This document shows positions 39,352 through 48,840 of a DNA stretch of 64,000 nucleotides, in pieces. Below the pieces are notes generated by a model. It worked only from the letters and a program-made list of their open reading frames with translations. It made no database searches and was not told the DNA's origin. Position numbers and translations under genes: made by a program. The stretch is from Campylobacter sp. 19-13652 (GTDB taxonomy: Bacteria; Campylobacterota; Campylobacteria; Campylobacterales; Campylobacteraceae): NCBI RefSeq assembly GCF_019702925.1, contig NZ_AP024713.1, forward strand, positions 1,178,001 through 1,242,000, in the 5' to 3' direction. The stretch's first letter is position 1. Every line of letters begins with the position of its first letter.

Positions 39352-40107
39352 ATGACAAGGCGAAAGGCTCTTTTAACGGCGATTAAATTTAGCGCACTAA
39401 GTCTAAGTGGAGCTGTGCTATGGAAAGTAAGCACACAGGCTAACGATAGATTATTGTTGCGTCCGCCAGGAGCCTTGAGTGAAGATGAGTTTATTTCTAG
39501 TTGCATTAGATGTGGACTGTGTGTCGAGGCTTGCCCTTTTAATACACTAAAGCTAGCAGAGGCTGGAGATGGGTTAGGGGCTGGACTACCCTATTTTACC
39601 CCACGTAGCCAACCTTGCAAGATGTGTCCTAGCATACCTTGCACCGCCGCTTGTCCAACGAAGGCGCTGGATTTAAATTTAATGAAAAATAAAAACGACA
39701 AAGCCGACATAGCACTGGCTAAAATGGGTGTTGCCGTAGTTGACACCCTAAATTGTATAGCATTCTGGGGGATTAGCTGCGACGCTTGCTATAGGGCTTG
39801 CCCATTAATAGACAAAGCGCTAAAAGTCGAGCATAGGCGAAATGAGCGCACTGGCAAACACGCACTTTTGCTACCAGTAGTGGATAATGCGCTTTGCACG
39901 GGCTGCGGTATGTGCGAGCATGCATGCATCACCCAAAAGCCCTCAATCACGGTGCTACCGCAAAGCGCAGTCCTAGGCAAGGTAAATGATACCTATGTCA
40001 AGGGCTGGGATGAGCAAGATCAAAAAAGGGTCAATGAAAAAAATGCGCAAAGCATATCAAAGCATAAGGGTGCACAGGATTATCTAAACAGCGGAGATGA
40101 GCTATGA
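39352..40107 (+). CDS. napG: NapG, periplasmic ferredoxin-type quinol dehydrogenase component
   Basis: NapG and NapH together oxidise menaquinol for NapAB, which matters here because no NapC is encoded. The N-terminus MTRRKALLTAIKFSALSLSG is a twin-arginine signal. Four [4Fe-4S] clusters are predicted from CIRCGLCVEACP, CKMCPSIPCTAACP, CDACYRACP (with nearby Cys) and CTGCGMCEHAC. The length of 251 is normal. It begins two bases after napA and overlaps napH by four (ATGA). Confidence 0.95.
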   Translation: MTRRKALLTAIKFSALSLSGAVLWKVSTQANDRLLLRPPGALSEDEFISSCIRCGLCVEACPFNTLKLAEAGDGLGAGLPYFTPRSQPCKMCPSIPCTAACPTKALDLNLMKNKNDKADIALAKMGVAVVDTLNCIAFWGISCDACYRACPLIDKALKVEHRRNERTGKHALLLPVVDNALCTGCGMCEHACITQKPSITVLPQSAVLGKVNDTYVKGWDEQDQKRVNEKNAQSISKHKGAQDYLNSGDEL

Positions 40108-40913
40108 GTAGGTATAAATTTAGCCTAATCAGACTGGCTTTTAAATTTATATTATTTGCCTTTTTGATAGCTGCGGCAAATGGCTCATTTAGGGGTGTTT
40201 TAGCAGGAGATTTATCAAGCTCGCTGCTTTTTAGCACCGTACCACTAAGTGATCCTTTTGCAGTGCTTAGCCTAGCTTTTGCTGGGGCAAATCTCGGAGC
40301 TAGCGCAGTACTTGGAGCTGTTATCGTAGCGGCTTTTTATGCCATTATAGCCCCTAGGGCATTTTGCGCTTGGGTCTGCCCTGTGGGGCTAATCACAGAG
40401 CTAACCGCCAAAATAAGGCGCAAGCTTAAGCTCAATGAAAGCGGAATACTAAATATAAAACGCACAAGCAGGTACTATATCCTAGCGAGCGTTTTGCTAC
40501 TTTCAGCTATATTTAGCGTGCCAGTTTTTGAGAGCGTGAGCTTTATAGGAGTGGTGCAAAGAGGGCTTATTTTTGGCGGCTTTGCGTGGCTTGGAGTGGC
40601 TTTTTTAATAGTCGTATTTGAGCTATTTATCCTACCAAATGGTACCTGTGGGCACATCTGTCCACTCGGAGCGTTTTACTCGATTTTAAGCACGGCTTCA
40701 ATTTTTAGAATAAAACACCACGAGCATTTTTGCACTTACTGCTCAGAGTGCGAAAGAGTCTGCCCAGAAAAGCAAGTCCTAAGCATCATAGGTGAAAAAA
40801 GTGGCTTTGTAAAAAGCAGTGAGTGCATAAGTTGTGGGCTATGTATAGACGCCTGCGAAGAGAATGCACTTGAGTTTAGTATCAAAAATTTAAGGAGAAA
40901 AAATGAAAATTAA
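40104..40913 (+). CDS. napH: NapH, membrane ferredoxin-type quinol dehydrogenase
   Basis: NapH is the inner-membrane partner of NapG. Four membrane helices are seen in the first 190 residues. The two cytoplasmic Cys motifs AWVCPVGL and CGHICPLGAFYS (CX3CP) and two C-terminal [4Fe-4S] motifs, CTYCSECERVCP and CISCGLCIDAC, are all present. The 269 residues match the family. napB begins ten bases before its stop. Confidence 0.95.
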   Translation: MSRYKFSLIRLAFKFILFAFLIAAANGSFRGVLAGDLSSSLLFSTVPLSDPFAVLSLAFAGANLGASAVLGAVIVAAFYAIIAPRAFCAWVCPVGLITELTAKIRRKLKLNESGILNIKRTSRYYILASVLLLSAIFSVPVFESVSFIGVVQRGLIFGGFAWLGVAFLIVVFELFILPNGTCGHICPLGAFYSILSTASIFRIKHHEHFCTYCSECERVCPEKQVLSIIGEKSGFVKSSECISCGLCIDACEENALEFSIKNLRRKNEN

Positions 40914-41451
40914 ATTTATAGCTACACTAGCATTTGTAGCTGCGGTATTTATAGCGTGTGCGTCTAGTCAGAATACGCCAACTAACACTAGCAAAAACGG
41001 TATAGACGATACACAAATAGGGCTTAGAAATGTGGCATTAGAGAATGAAAAAGACCTAAATTTACCAGAAATAAACTGGAGCAAGGCAAGTGCAGGAGAG
41101 AGCCAAAGGTATGAGCGCTCATACGAAAACGCCCCACCTTTAATCCCGCATGATATAGAGGGCTTAGTGCCGATTACAAAAGAGAGCAACGCCTGCATAG
41201 ACTGCCATATGCCTGAGTTTGCCAAAGACGTGGGCGCTACACCTATCCCAAAATCGCACCTAATCGACCTACGCACTGGCAAAGATCTAGGCGGCAAACT
41301 AAGCGAAGCGCGCTTTAACTGCACTCAGTGTCACGTACCTCAAGCAAATACAAAGCCATTGGTGGAAAATAGCTTTAAGCCTGATTTTAGAAAAGGCAGC
41401 AGTAAGAATAGTTCAAATTTAATGCAAGTTATAAACGAAGGTGTAAAATAA
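40903..41451 (+). CDS. napB: NapB, diheme cytochrome c electron donor to NapA
   Basis: NapB carries two c-type hemes at CIDCH (about residue 104) and CTQCH (about 146), plus histidines in SHLIDL and nearby for axial ligation. The export signal runs MKIKFIATLAFVAAVFIAC. The signal core ends in FIAC, which would serve as a lipobox at Cys19, so NapB may be a lipoprotein here rather than freely soluble; this is inference. The 182 residues are normal. It is the last gene before the perfect 20-base palindrome that separates napD. Confidence 0.94.
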   Translation: MKIKFIATLAFVAAVFIACASSQNTPTNTSKNGIDDTQIGLRNVALENEKDLNLPEINWSKASAGESQRYERSYENAPPLIPHDIEGLVPITKESNACIDCHMPEFAKDVGATPIPKSHLIDLRTGKDLGGKLSEARFNCTQCHVPQANTKPLVENSFKPDFRKGSSKNSSNLMQVINEGVK

Positions 41452-41456
41452 CAAAA

Positions 41457-41476
41457 AGGAGAGACTAGTCTCTCCT
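41457..41476. repeat. Perfect 20-base palindrome between napB and napD
   Basis: AGGAGAGACTAGTCTCTCCT is self-complementary over all 20 bases. Preceded by AAAAA and followed by AAAT, it has a U-tract only on the minus strand, so on the plus strand it would act as an RNA hairpin (mRNA stability or attenuation) rather than a classical terminator. C. jejuni has napL at this place; here the gene is absent. Confidence 0.8.
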
Positions 41477-41492
41477 AAATCAAGGATAAAAC

Positions 41493-41843
41493 ATGAATAT
41501 TTCAAGCGTCGTAGTATATCTAAAAAACAAAAGCATGCTTAATAATGTAACAAATGAGCTTTTAAAATTGCAAGACATTGAGATAATAACCAGCCAAGAT
41601 GATAAGATAGTAGCAATCATACAAAGTAGAGACGTAGACACTGAAATAGCTGTATTTAGGCACATAGAAGCACTTTATGGGGTACTAAGTGTAGCAATGA
41701 TTTACAGCTATCAAGAGGAGCTAGAGGAGGATATTAAAAAGCTAAATAAAACCATAAAAGCAAACAATATAGCCTATATTCTAGCTCGGGATGACGTAGA
41801 CGCAAACGAGATAAGATATGGCGGAGAAGTACCTATTAAATAG
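41493..41843 (+). CDS. napD: NapD, nitrate reductase maturation chaperone
   Basis: NapD binds the twin-arginine signal of NapA and holds it back until cofactors are inserted. The start NISSVVVYLKNKSML and the ferredoxin-like fold of the first 80 residues fit the family (usually SSxVVxxxP). At 116 residues it is longer than E. coli NapD (87), because of a 35-residue charged tail. It follows napB by 41 bases, with AAGGA before the ATG, and completes the operon. Confidence 0.88.
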   Translation: MNISSVVVYLKNKSMLNNVTNELLKLQDIEIITSQDDKIVAIIQSRDVDTEIAVFRHIEALYGVLSVAMIYSYQEELEEDIKKLNKTIKANNIAYILARDDVDANEIRYGGEVPIK

Positions 41844-41928
41844 GCTAAATTAACTTTTTAAATTTATATTTGTTTAAAGAAAATTTATATATTATTAAGC
41901 ACACTTTATTTTATATTAGGAGTTTATA

Positions 41929-43143
41929 ATGAAGATTGCTAAAATTTCTATAGCTGCTTTAGTTGCACTTTCTGCACTAGCGCAAACAGCATCTGCTACA
42001 CCGCTTGAAGAGGCGATTAAAGATGTTGATTTTTCAGGCTTTGCGAGATATAGGTACACATATGATAACAAAAAGCCTTCCAATGCAGATAGAATAAAAA
42101 ATAACGCCGCAAGAAATGAGTTTAAATTTATCGGCAATTTTAAAGCAAAATTCGATGATAATTTCTTTGGTGTTTTAGGGCTTCGTTATCTATCTAAAGA
42201 TGGCTCTGGTACACAAAGCGATGCCACAAACACAACTCAACCTTTCACAGTTAAACAATTTTATCTAGGATACAAGATAAATAACACAACAGTTCAAGCT
42301 GGTAAACAAATCATAAAAACTTTCTTTACTGATGATTTAGTTGGCACTGGTGTGGTAGCTTATAATACAGATGTGGACGGATTAACAATATCAGCTTTTG
42401 CCTTTGATGCACTTGCAATTGATACAGATTATGATGGAAATTTAATCCCTAAACTAACACAATATAATATGGGAACCAATGTATATGGTTTAGGCTTGGC
42501 TGGTAATTTTGATCCAGTTGCATTCCAACTATGGCTAGCAAATATGCCTCATACTGCTACACTAGTAGGCACAGAGCTAAAAGTAAACGCACCTATAGCA
42601 GATGACGTAAAACTAGGTGTTCAAGCACAATATGTAAGCAATTTTATGAATAATGAAATGGCCACAAAAACACCATACAAAGACGCTCGCTTTTATGCGG
42701 TTAAGGCTAACGCTGATTTCTTTGGAGCTAACCTAAATGCTGGATATATAAACTTTAGAGCAGATGAAGGTGGTACAGGCTTTGTGACACTAGAAGACAA
42801 TGGCGATTTAATAAATCCAGCAAAAATTCTAAATAGCTCAATGGGTGGCACAGGAAATACTCAATATTACAATAACCTAAAAGATACCAACCATTTCTGG
42901 TTTGTTGGAGCCGGATATAAATTTGACAAATACGCACTAACAGCTAATTATATCGATGGCAAAGGCTATTCTTATGGGTTAAACACAGCAAAAGCAAAAA
43001 GAAAAGAAGCTAATGTAAGCGCAAGCTATGCTTATAGTAAAAAACTTAAATTCTCTGGCTTCTTTGCTACTGCTAAAGACAAAAAAGATGGCAATAGCTA
43101 CAAGCAAAATCGTATAAGATTTGAGACTAAATACTCATTTTAA
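41929..43143 (+). CDS. porA: Major outer membrane porin, Campylobacter MOMP/PorA family
   Basis: A trimeric outer-membrane beta-barrel. A signal peptide MKIAKISIAALVALSALAQT is cleaved near ASA-TP (residue 24). The start of the mature protein, LEEAIKDVDFSGFARYRYTY, is typical of MOMP, as is the C-terminal IRFETKYSF ending in Phe, the BAM recognition signal. The 404 residues fit the usual 400-430. The order porA, dnaJ (reverse), racR, racS, recR equals Cj1259-Cj1263. An AT-rich promoter (TATATTATT near 41890) and an AGGAG ribosome-binding site precede it. Surface loops are poorly conserved, as expected. Confidence 0.92.
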   Translation: MKIAKISIAALVALSALAQTASATPLEEAIKDVDFSGFARYRYTYDNKKPSNADRIKNNAARNEFKFIGNFKAKFDDNFFGVLGLRYLSKDGSGTQSDATNTTQPFTVKQFYLGYKINNTTVQAGKQIIKTFFTDDLVGTGVVAYNTDVDGLTISAFAFDALAIDTDYDGNLIPKLTQYNMGTNVYGLGLAGNFDPVAFQLWLANMPHTATLVGTELKVNAPIADDVKLGVQAQYVSNFMNNEMATKTPYKDARFYAVKANADFFGANLNAGYINFRADEGGTGFVTLEDNGDLINPAKILNSSMGGTGNTQYYNNLKDTNHFWFVGAGYKFDKYALTANYIDGKGYSYGLNTAKAKRKEANVSASYAYSKKLKFSGFFATAKDKKDGNSYKQNRIRFETKYSF

Positions 43144-43149
43144 TTAAAA

Positions 43150-43170
43150 GGGTTAGCCAAACGCTAACCC
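43150..43170 (+). terminator. Hairpin directly after porA
   Basis: GGGTTAGC pairs with GCTAACCC around loop CAAAC. It starts seven bases after the porin stop; the downstream sequence AAGTCTATATTT is only weakly U-rich. It probably works together with the second hairpin at 43186. Confidence 0.65.
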
Positions 43171-43185
43171 AAGTCTATATTTAAC

Positions 43186-43210
43186 AAAAAGAGGCGCCAA
43201 GCCTCTTTTA
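43186..43210. terminator. Bidirectional terminator between porA and dnaJ
   Basis: AAAAAGAGGC (43186-43195) pairs with GCCTCTTTT (43201-43209) around GCCAA. With A-tracts on one side and T-tracts on the other, it suits both converging transcripts. Confidence 0.8.
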
Positions 43211-43227
43211 CCGCCTAAATACAAATA

Positions 43228-44334
43228 TTATTCAGATTTAAGCCAAGCCTTTATCTTATCAAATATTCCCTTACACTCCTCAGCAGCTTCGCCACCCTTT
43301 ATTCCAAAGCTATCCTGCAGTTTTTTTAGCAGCTCCTCTTGTTCTTGACTTAACTTGTTAGGCATTTGCACTGATACTTGCACGATTAAATTGCCTATGC
43401 GTGATGAATTTACAGACTTTATCCCCTCTTTTTCAAAGACAAATCTCTGCTTATCCACAGTGCCAACAGGTAGTTTAAGCTCAGTTTTACCACGTAACGT
43501 CGGAACACTTATACTTTCTCCCAGTGCCGCTTGTGTGAAAAATACTGGAATTTCCACGTAAACATCATTATTGTGCCTTATAAAATGCTCATCCTCTCGC
43601 ACCTCCACAACCACGTAAAGCTCGCCAGTGTTGCCACTTTTACCGACATTTCCTTTGCCGCTTATACGCAGTCTCATGCCGCTATCGATGCCCTCTGGTA
43701 TATTTACCTTAAGGCTATGGCGCTCCTCCTCATACCCAAGCCCAGAACAGGTAGGGCATTTATCCTTTATTATCTCGCCAGTACCATTGCAGTATGGGCA
43801 TTCTTGCACTATTGACATAAAGCCATTGCTTTGTGTTATGCGCCCGCTTCCACCGCAGTGATGACAGGTTGATTTTTTGCCGTCTTTGCTACCTGTGCCG
43901 TCGCAGGTATGGCATGGTACTTTTTTGGTGTATTCTACCTCTTTTTCGCAACCAAATGCAGCCTCGTGAAAGTCTATGGATAGCCCTATTTCTAAGTCTA
44001 GTGGGTACTTTTCGCCGTTACCTCGCCTCCTGCTTCTACCACCAAAGCTCTCTCCAAAAAATGAGCTAAAAATATCCCCGATATCAAAGTCAAATCCTCC
44101 GCCAAGTCCGCCATCAAGCCCTGCCTTGCCATGTCTATCATATATACTTCGTTTATTTTCATCGCTTAAAACCTGGTAGGCTTCATTTACTAATTTAAAT
44201 TTATCCTCCGCTTCTTTATCACCCGCATTTCTATCTGGATGGTACTTTAGCGCAAGTCTCCTGTAGGCTTTTTTTATCGTCTCATTATCGGCGGTTTTTG
44301 TTATCTCCAACACTTCATAATAGTCTAATTCCAT
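43228..44334 (-). CDS. dnaJ: Chaperone protein DnaJ
   Basis: The full-length Hsp40 partner of DnaK. The J-domain occupies residues 1-70 with the HPD motif in [10 protein letters not shown] short Gly/Phe region (about 72-105) follows. Four zinc-binding repeats are seen: [24 protein letters not shown] and CPTCSGLG. The C-terminal substrate domains end in a charged tail. The 368 residues are standard. It is divergent from racR, so the 118-base gap at 44335-44452 must contain both promoters. Confidence 0.96.
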   Translation of the reverse strand: MELDYYEVLEITKTADNETIKKAYRRLALKYHPDRNAGDKEAEDKFKLVNEAYQVLSDENKRSIYDRHGKAGLDGGLGGGFDFDIGDIFSSFFGESFGGRSRRRGNGEKYPLDLEIGLSIDFHEAAFGCEKEVEYTKKVPCHTCDGTGSKDGKKSTCHHCGGSGRITQSNGFMSIVQECPYCNGTGEIIKDKCPTCSGLGYEEERHSLKVNIPEGIDSGMRLRISGKGNVGKSGNTGELYVVVEVREDEHFIRHNNDVYVEIPVFFTQAALGESISVPTLRGKTELKLPVGTVDKQRFVFEKEGIKSVNSSRIGNLIVQVSVQMPNKLSQEQEELLKKLQDSFGIKGGEAAEECKGIFDKIKAWLKSE

Positions 44335-44414
44335 AATTTTTCCTGATTTTCAAATTTAAAGGCGTTATTTTATCTTTATTTATTAAATTTGGCAATGTTT
44401 AAATTTATATTCGT

Positions 44415-44420
44415 TATAAT
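44415..44420 (+). promoter_or_regulatory. -10 hexamer upstream of racR
   Basis: TCGTTATAATAACAC has a consensus TATAAT 33 bases before the racR ATG at 44453. AAAAGG at about 44443 is the ribosome-binding site. Confidence 0.6.
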
Positions 44421-44452
44421 AACACCTGTATAAAATACTTACAAAAGGATGA

Positions 44453-45127
44453 ATGATGATAAATGTACTGATGATTGAGGACGATCCTGAGTTTGCACAA
44501 ATACTATCTGAGTATCTGGATAACTTTAACATTAAAATAACAAATTTCGAAGATCCATACCTAGGACTAAGTGCTGGAATTAAAAATTATGATTTACTTA
44601 TTCTAGATCTTACTTTGCCGGGCATTGATGGACTTGAAGTTTGCAAAGAAATTCGCTCAAAATACGACATACCTATCATCATAAGCTCAGCTCGAAGCGA
44701 CATAAGTGATAAGGTAGTGGGTCTGCAAATAGGTGCTGATGACTATTTACCAAAGCCATACGATCCAAAAGAGATGTACGCACGCATAATGAGCCTAATC
44801 CGTCGCTATAAAAAAAGTAGCGAAATGCAAGAAGAGGTGCTTGATAGTGCATTTAGAATAGACGAAAAGCGCCATGAGATATATTTTAACAACGAGGCTT
44901 TAATCTTAACCCCAGCTGAATATGAAATTTTAAGCTATCTTATAAAGCAGCATAGTTTTTCAGTATCACGCGAACAGCTTGTGTATAACTGCAAAAGCCT
45001 AAAGGATAAAGACAGCAAGAGCCTAGACGTGATAATAGGCAGGCTACGCTCAAAAATAGGCGATAGCTCAAAAGCTCCACGTCATATATTTTCTGTACGT
45101 GGAATAGGCTATAAGCTAATCGGTTAA
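44453..45127 (+). CDS. racR: OmpR-family response regulator RacR
   Basis: The 224-residue regulator has an N-terminal receiver domain with the acidic pocket EDDPE, the phospho-acceptor Asp in LLILDLTLPG near residue 53, and the Lys of LPKPYD near 104. A winged-helix DNA-binding domain follows from about 130 (LTPAEYEILSYL ... GRLRSKIG ... VRGIGYKLI). In C. jejuni RacRS affects heat and colonisation responses and fumarate/nitrate-linked respiration. The dnaJ-racR-racS-recR order identifies it. An in-frame second ATG lies one codon downstream. Confidence 0.9.
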   Translation: MMINVLMIEDDPEFAQILSEYLDNFNIKITNFEDPYLGLSAGIKNYDLLILDLTLPGIDGLEVCKEIRSKYDIPIIISSARSDISDKVVGLQIGADDYLPKPYDPKEMYARIMSLIRRYKKSSEMQEEVLDSAFRIDEKRHEIYFNNEALILTPAEYEILSYLIKQHSFSVSREQLVYNCKSLKDKDSKSLDVIIGRLRSKIGDSSKAPRHIFSVRGIGYKLIG

Positions 45128-45130
45128 GCC

Positions 45131-46387
45131 TTGCGTTACTCAATAACAACCAAAACCACTATAATATTTGCCATAGCTTTTAGTGTGGTTTGTCTGCTGT
45201 TTTTTACCTTTGTAAGCATACAATCAGACAAAGCTATGGAAAAGCTCTATGAAAAGCAGGTAAGTACTATAAATTACCTGCTTGGACTTTATGAAAAGGG
45301 AAATCCTCCGCAAAATTTACGTAGGTATTTTAGTAATTTTGGCTTTGAGTACGTTGAGGACGAGACTTTAGCACTTGATGTGATAAAAAAGGGCGAAAGC
45401 ATCTTTAAAAAGCGTACCCCTATCGGTGAAGTGCAGTCTTTATCCTATAAAAAAGAGCTATATTTACAGATTCAAAACCCATCTTTTGGAATTTTGCTAG
45501 AAAGCCATGAGAATAAAAACGTAAACGATCCACTTCTTTTTGGATTTTTGTTTATTTCGATTTTGCTTATTTCTATGTATATCTCTGTGCTTAAAAGCCT
45601 GCTTCCTCTGCGTAGGCTAAGCAAAGACATAAGGCAGTTTGCTAGCGGAAATATAGACATGAGCCTATATAAAGACTCTGAAATGGATTCTCAAGATGAG
45701 ATAAGCAATGTCGCAAGAGAATTTGATAACGCTATAGCCAAAATTAGAGAGCTTATCCGCTCTAGGCAACTTTTTTTACGTGCTATTATGCATGAACTAA
45801 AAACACCTATAGGCAAAGGGCGCATAGTCTCTGAGATGATAGATAATCAAACTCAAAAAGATAGACTAATAGCAATTTTTGAGCGACTTGATCTGCTTAT
45901 AAATGAATTTAGTAAAATCGAGCAGCTTCTATCAAAAAGCTACGCATTAGATTATAAGGAGTGCCACATATCGCTCATTGTAGAGCAGGTCTCTGATATG
46001 CTTATGCTTGATAAATTTAGCGAAAAAGTGAACGTAGATATTGTAGATGACGCTATTTTAAGTGTTGATTTTAGTCTGTTTTGTCTTGCGCTTAAAAATT
46101 TAATAGACAACGCCCTAAAATACGCCACAGACCACTGCGCCAGTGTATCTTGCTACAACGACAGGCTTGTCGTTTCAAACAGAGGAACTCCTCTTACTTA
46201 TAATATTGAGCATTATCTTGAGGCATTTGTACGCGGAAGCTCAAATGAGATAAAAGAGGCAAAAGCTGGGCTTGGATTAGGACTTTATATCATTAATCAA
46301 ATTTGCATTATGCATAAATTTAAACTAGACTATGAATACAGCGACCAAAAGCATAACTTTATCATATATTTTGGTGGCGTAGCATGA
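45131..46387 (+). CDS. racS: Sensor histidine kinase RacS
   Basis: Membrane sensor kinase of 418 residues. There is a membrane helix at about 8-30, a periplasmic region of about 110 residues, a second helix near 140-160, a HAMP segment (LLPLRRLSKDIRQFASGNI), the phospho-accepting His in MHELKTPIGKGR near 222, and an ATPase domain with NLIDNALKYA and GLGLGLYIINQI. The start is TTG three bases after racR. The family also includes Helicobacter ArsS. The signal is unknown. Confidence 0.88.
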   Translation: MRYSITTKTTIIFAIAFSVVCLLFFTFVSIQSDKAMEKLYEKQVSTINYLLGLYEKGNPPQNLRRYFSNFGFEYVEDETLALDVIKKGESIFKKRTPIGEVQSLSYKKELYLQIQNPSFGILLESHENKNVNDPLLFGFLFISILLISMYISVLKSLLPLRRLSKDIRQFASGNIDMSLYKDSEMDSQDEISNVAREFDNAIAKIRELIRSRQLFLRAIMHELKTPIGKGRIVSEMIDNQTQKDRLIAIFERLDLLINEFSKIEQLLSKSYALDYKECHISLIVEQVSDMLMLDKFSEKVNVDIVDDAILSVDFSLFCLALKNLIDNALKYATDHCASVSCYNDRLVVSNRGTPLTYNIEHYLEAFVRGSSNEIKEAKAGLGLGLYIINQICIMHKFKLDYEYSDQKHNFIIYFGGVA

Positions 46388-46953
46388 AAGGGCTTGAGAG
46401 GTTTGACGCCCTTGTGGAGGCGTTTTCGGCATTGCCAGGAGTGGGTAAAAAGTCTGCTATGCGATTTGCATATTTTGTTACCATGTCAGATAGCTTTGCT
46501 GGTATGAGGCTAGCTAGCGCTATTGATGATGCTATTAGACTTACTGTGCGTTGTAAGCAGTGCGGTGGGCTAAGCGAGCATGAGCTTTGCGAGATCTGCT
46601 CAGACCAAAATCGCAATAGCGATACTATATGCGTAGTTGAAAATGCAAAAGATATACTTATATTGGAGCAAAGTGGGGCGTATGAGGGGCTTTATTTTGT
46701 GCTTAATGAGATGAGTGAGCAAGCAGTCTCTAAGCTAGCTGATATGGCTAGTGTTATAGGTGCTAAGGAGGTGATATTTGCGTTTACACCAGGACTTAGC
46801 GCTGATGCGATAATGTTTTATATAGAGGATAGACTTAGTAATTTGGGGCTTAAGTTTAGCAAAATAGCTCAAGGTGTGCCTACTGGAGTGAGCCTTGAAA
46901 ACATCGATACCCTTTCTCTTTTAAAGGCTATGCAAGATAGAATGAAAGCTTAA
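46384..46953 (+). CDS. recR: Recombination mediator RecR
   Basis: RecR acts with RecO (and RecF where present) to load RecA on gapped DNA. The helix-hairpin-helix LPGVGKKSAMRFAY is at 17-30, the zinc finger uses CKQCGGLSEHELCEICSD near 56-73, and the Toprim domain begins CVVENAKDIL. The 189 residues are normal. It overlaps racS by four bases. Confidence 0.95.
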   Translation: MKGLERFDALVEAFSALPGVGKKSAMRFAYFVTMSDSFAGMRLASAIDDAIRLTVRCKQCGGLSEHELCEICSDQNRNSDTICVVENAKDILILEQSGAYEGLYFVLNEMSEQAVSKLADMASVIGAKEVIFAFTPGLSADAIMFYIEDRLSNLGLKFSKIAQGVPTGVSLENIDTLSLLKAMQDRMKA

Positions 46954-46962
46954 AAAATTTAA

Positions 46963-47748
<786 letters not shown>

Positions 47749-47769
47749 ACACACTTTATTTATTTTAAA

Positions 47770-47801
47770 TTTTAAAGCCAAAAATAGACTTGGCTTTAAA
47801 A
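47770..47801. terminator. Hairpin after fabI
   Basis: TTTTAAAGCCAA pairs with TTGGCTTTAAAA around an eight-base loop. With T and A runs at the two ends it may stop transcription from both fabI and tpiA. The 180 bases from here to the tpiA stop are AT-rich and empty. Confidence 0.7.
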
Positions 47802-47985
47802 AAATCACCAACTAAATACAAAAATCTTAATAGCCCTAAAAAGATTTATATTTTGTGTTTGAAGTAAACCTAAATAAATTTGACAACAAAATTCGCTTAG
47901 TAATTTAAAAATACATAATATATTTTAAAATTGTAAATATAAACAAATTTAAATTTATATAATATTTGTCAAAATAAGTTTATTT

Positions 47986-48840
47986 TCAAATTTTAAGCCC
48001 AGCCTCGATTAGTGCCTTAAAGCCCTCAAGCTCCCAGCTAGCAGTTCCCACCAGCACGCCATCACAATTCGCCACGCCTACTATCTCGCTTACATTTTTC
48101 GCACTCACACTGCCACCATAAAGCAGCGGTGCAGGCGTTAAAGTATGCAGATGTGAGAGCATTTTTCCGATATGCTCCACGCTTGCGCTCACTCCAGTGC
48201 CGATTGAAAAAATAGGCTCGTAGGCTAGGATTAAATTTGAGTATCTTAGGTCGATATTGCTAGCCAAAGCGCCCAAAACTTCGGCACTCGCGCCACTTTC
48301 ATACTCGCTTAGGCTCTCGCCTATGCAGTATATCACGCGCCAGCCACGCTTGGCGGCAAAGTCAAATTTGCTCCGTAAAAACTCCTCGCTTTCGCCAAGC
48401 ATTCTGCGCTCGCTATGTCCCACTATCACGCTTTTTATACCCCACTCAGCCAGCATCTCCGCTCCAGTTTCGCCTGTAAAGCTGCCATTTGCAGCTGGAT
48501 AGAAGTTCTGCGCCGCTAGCTCAAAGCCACTTACTTTGCAAAAGCAAGCAGCAGGGGCGGCGACGATGACATTAAGGGAGTTAAATTTACTAGCTGCGCT
48601 GTCTGCGCCACTGGTAGCGCCTTTATCCTGCACTAGGCTAGCCATAGTCCTGATAGCCATTTCGCTAGCCGTAAATTCCACGCCACCTTTTAAAGCTCCG
48701 CCCAAGTCTGCACTAGCCGTCGCAGCGTTTAAATTTACCCCAGCCGCGCCAAGCTCTGCCAAATACCCCCCAAGCCCAGCCGCATAGCGTGCAAAGCTAG
48801 CTCTTGTGTGGTTGCATTTTAAATTTGCAGCAATTATCAC
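47986..48840 (-). CDS. tpiA: Triosephosphate isomerase with an inserted low-complexity segment
   Basis: It interconverts dihydroxyacetone phosphate and glyceraldehyde 3-phosphate. Catalytic residues are in place: Asn-Leu-Lys in AANLKCN (residues 5-11), His in VIVGHSERR, and Glu in [21 protein letters not shown] is the phosphate-binding loop. At 284 residues it is about 60 longer than C. jejuni TpiA (about 223). The excess is residues 31-88, an Ala/Gly/Ser/Thr-rich segment after the first helix, before VIVAAPA. The gene begins four bases inside pgk. The protein should be active, but the insertion needs explaining. Confidence 0.9.
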   Translation of the reverse strand: MIIAANLKCNHTRASFARYAAGLGGYLAELGAAGVNLNAATASADLGGALKGGVEFTASEMAIRTMASLVQDKGATSGADSAASKFNSLNVIVAAPAACFCKVSGFELAAQNFYPAANGSFTGETGAEMLAEWGIKSVIVGHSERRMLGESEEFLRSKFDFAAKRGWRVIYCIGESLSEYESGASAEVLGALASNIDLRYSNLILAYEPIFSIGTGVSASVEHIGKMLSHLHTLTPAPLLYGGSVSAKNVSEIVGVANCDGVLVGTASWELEGFKALIEAGLKI

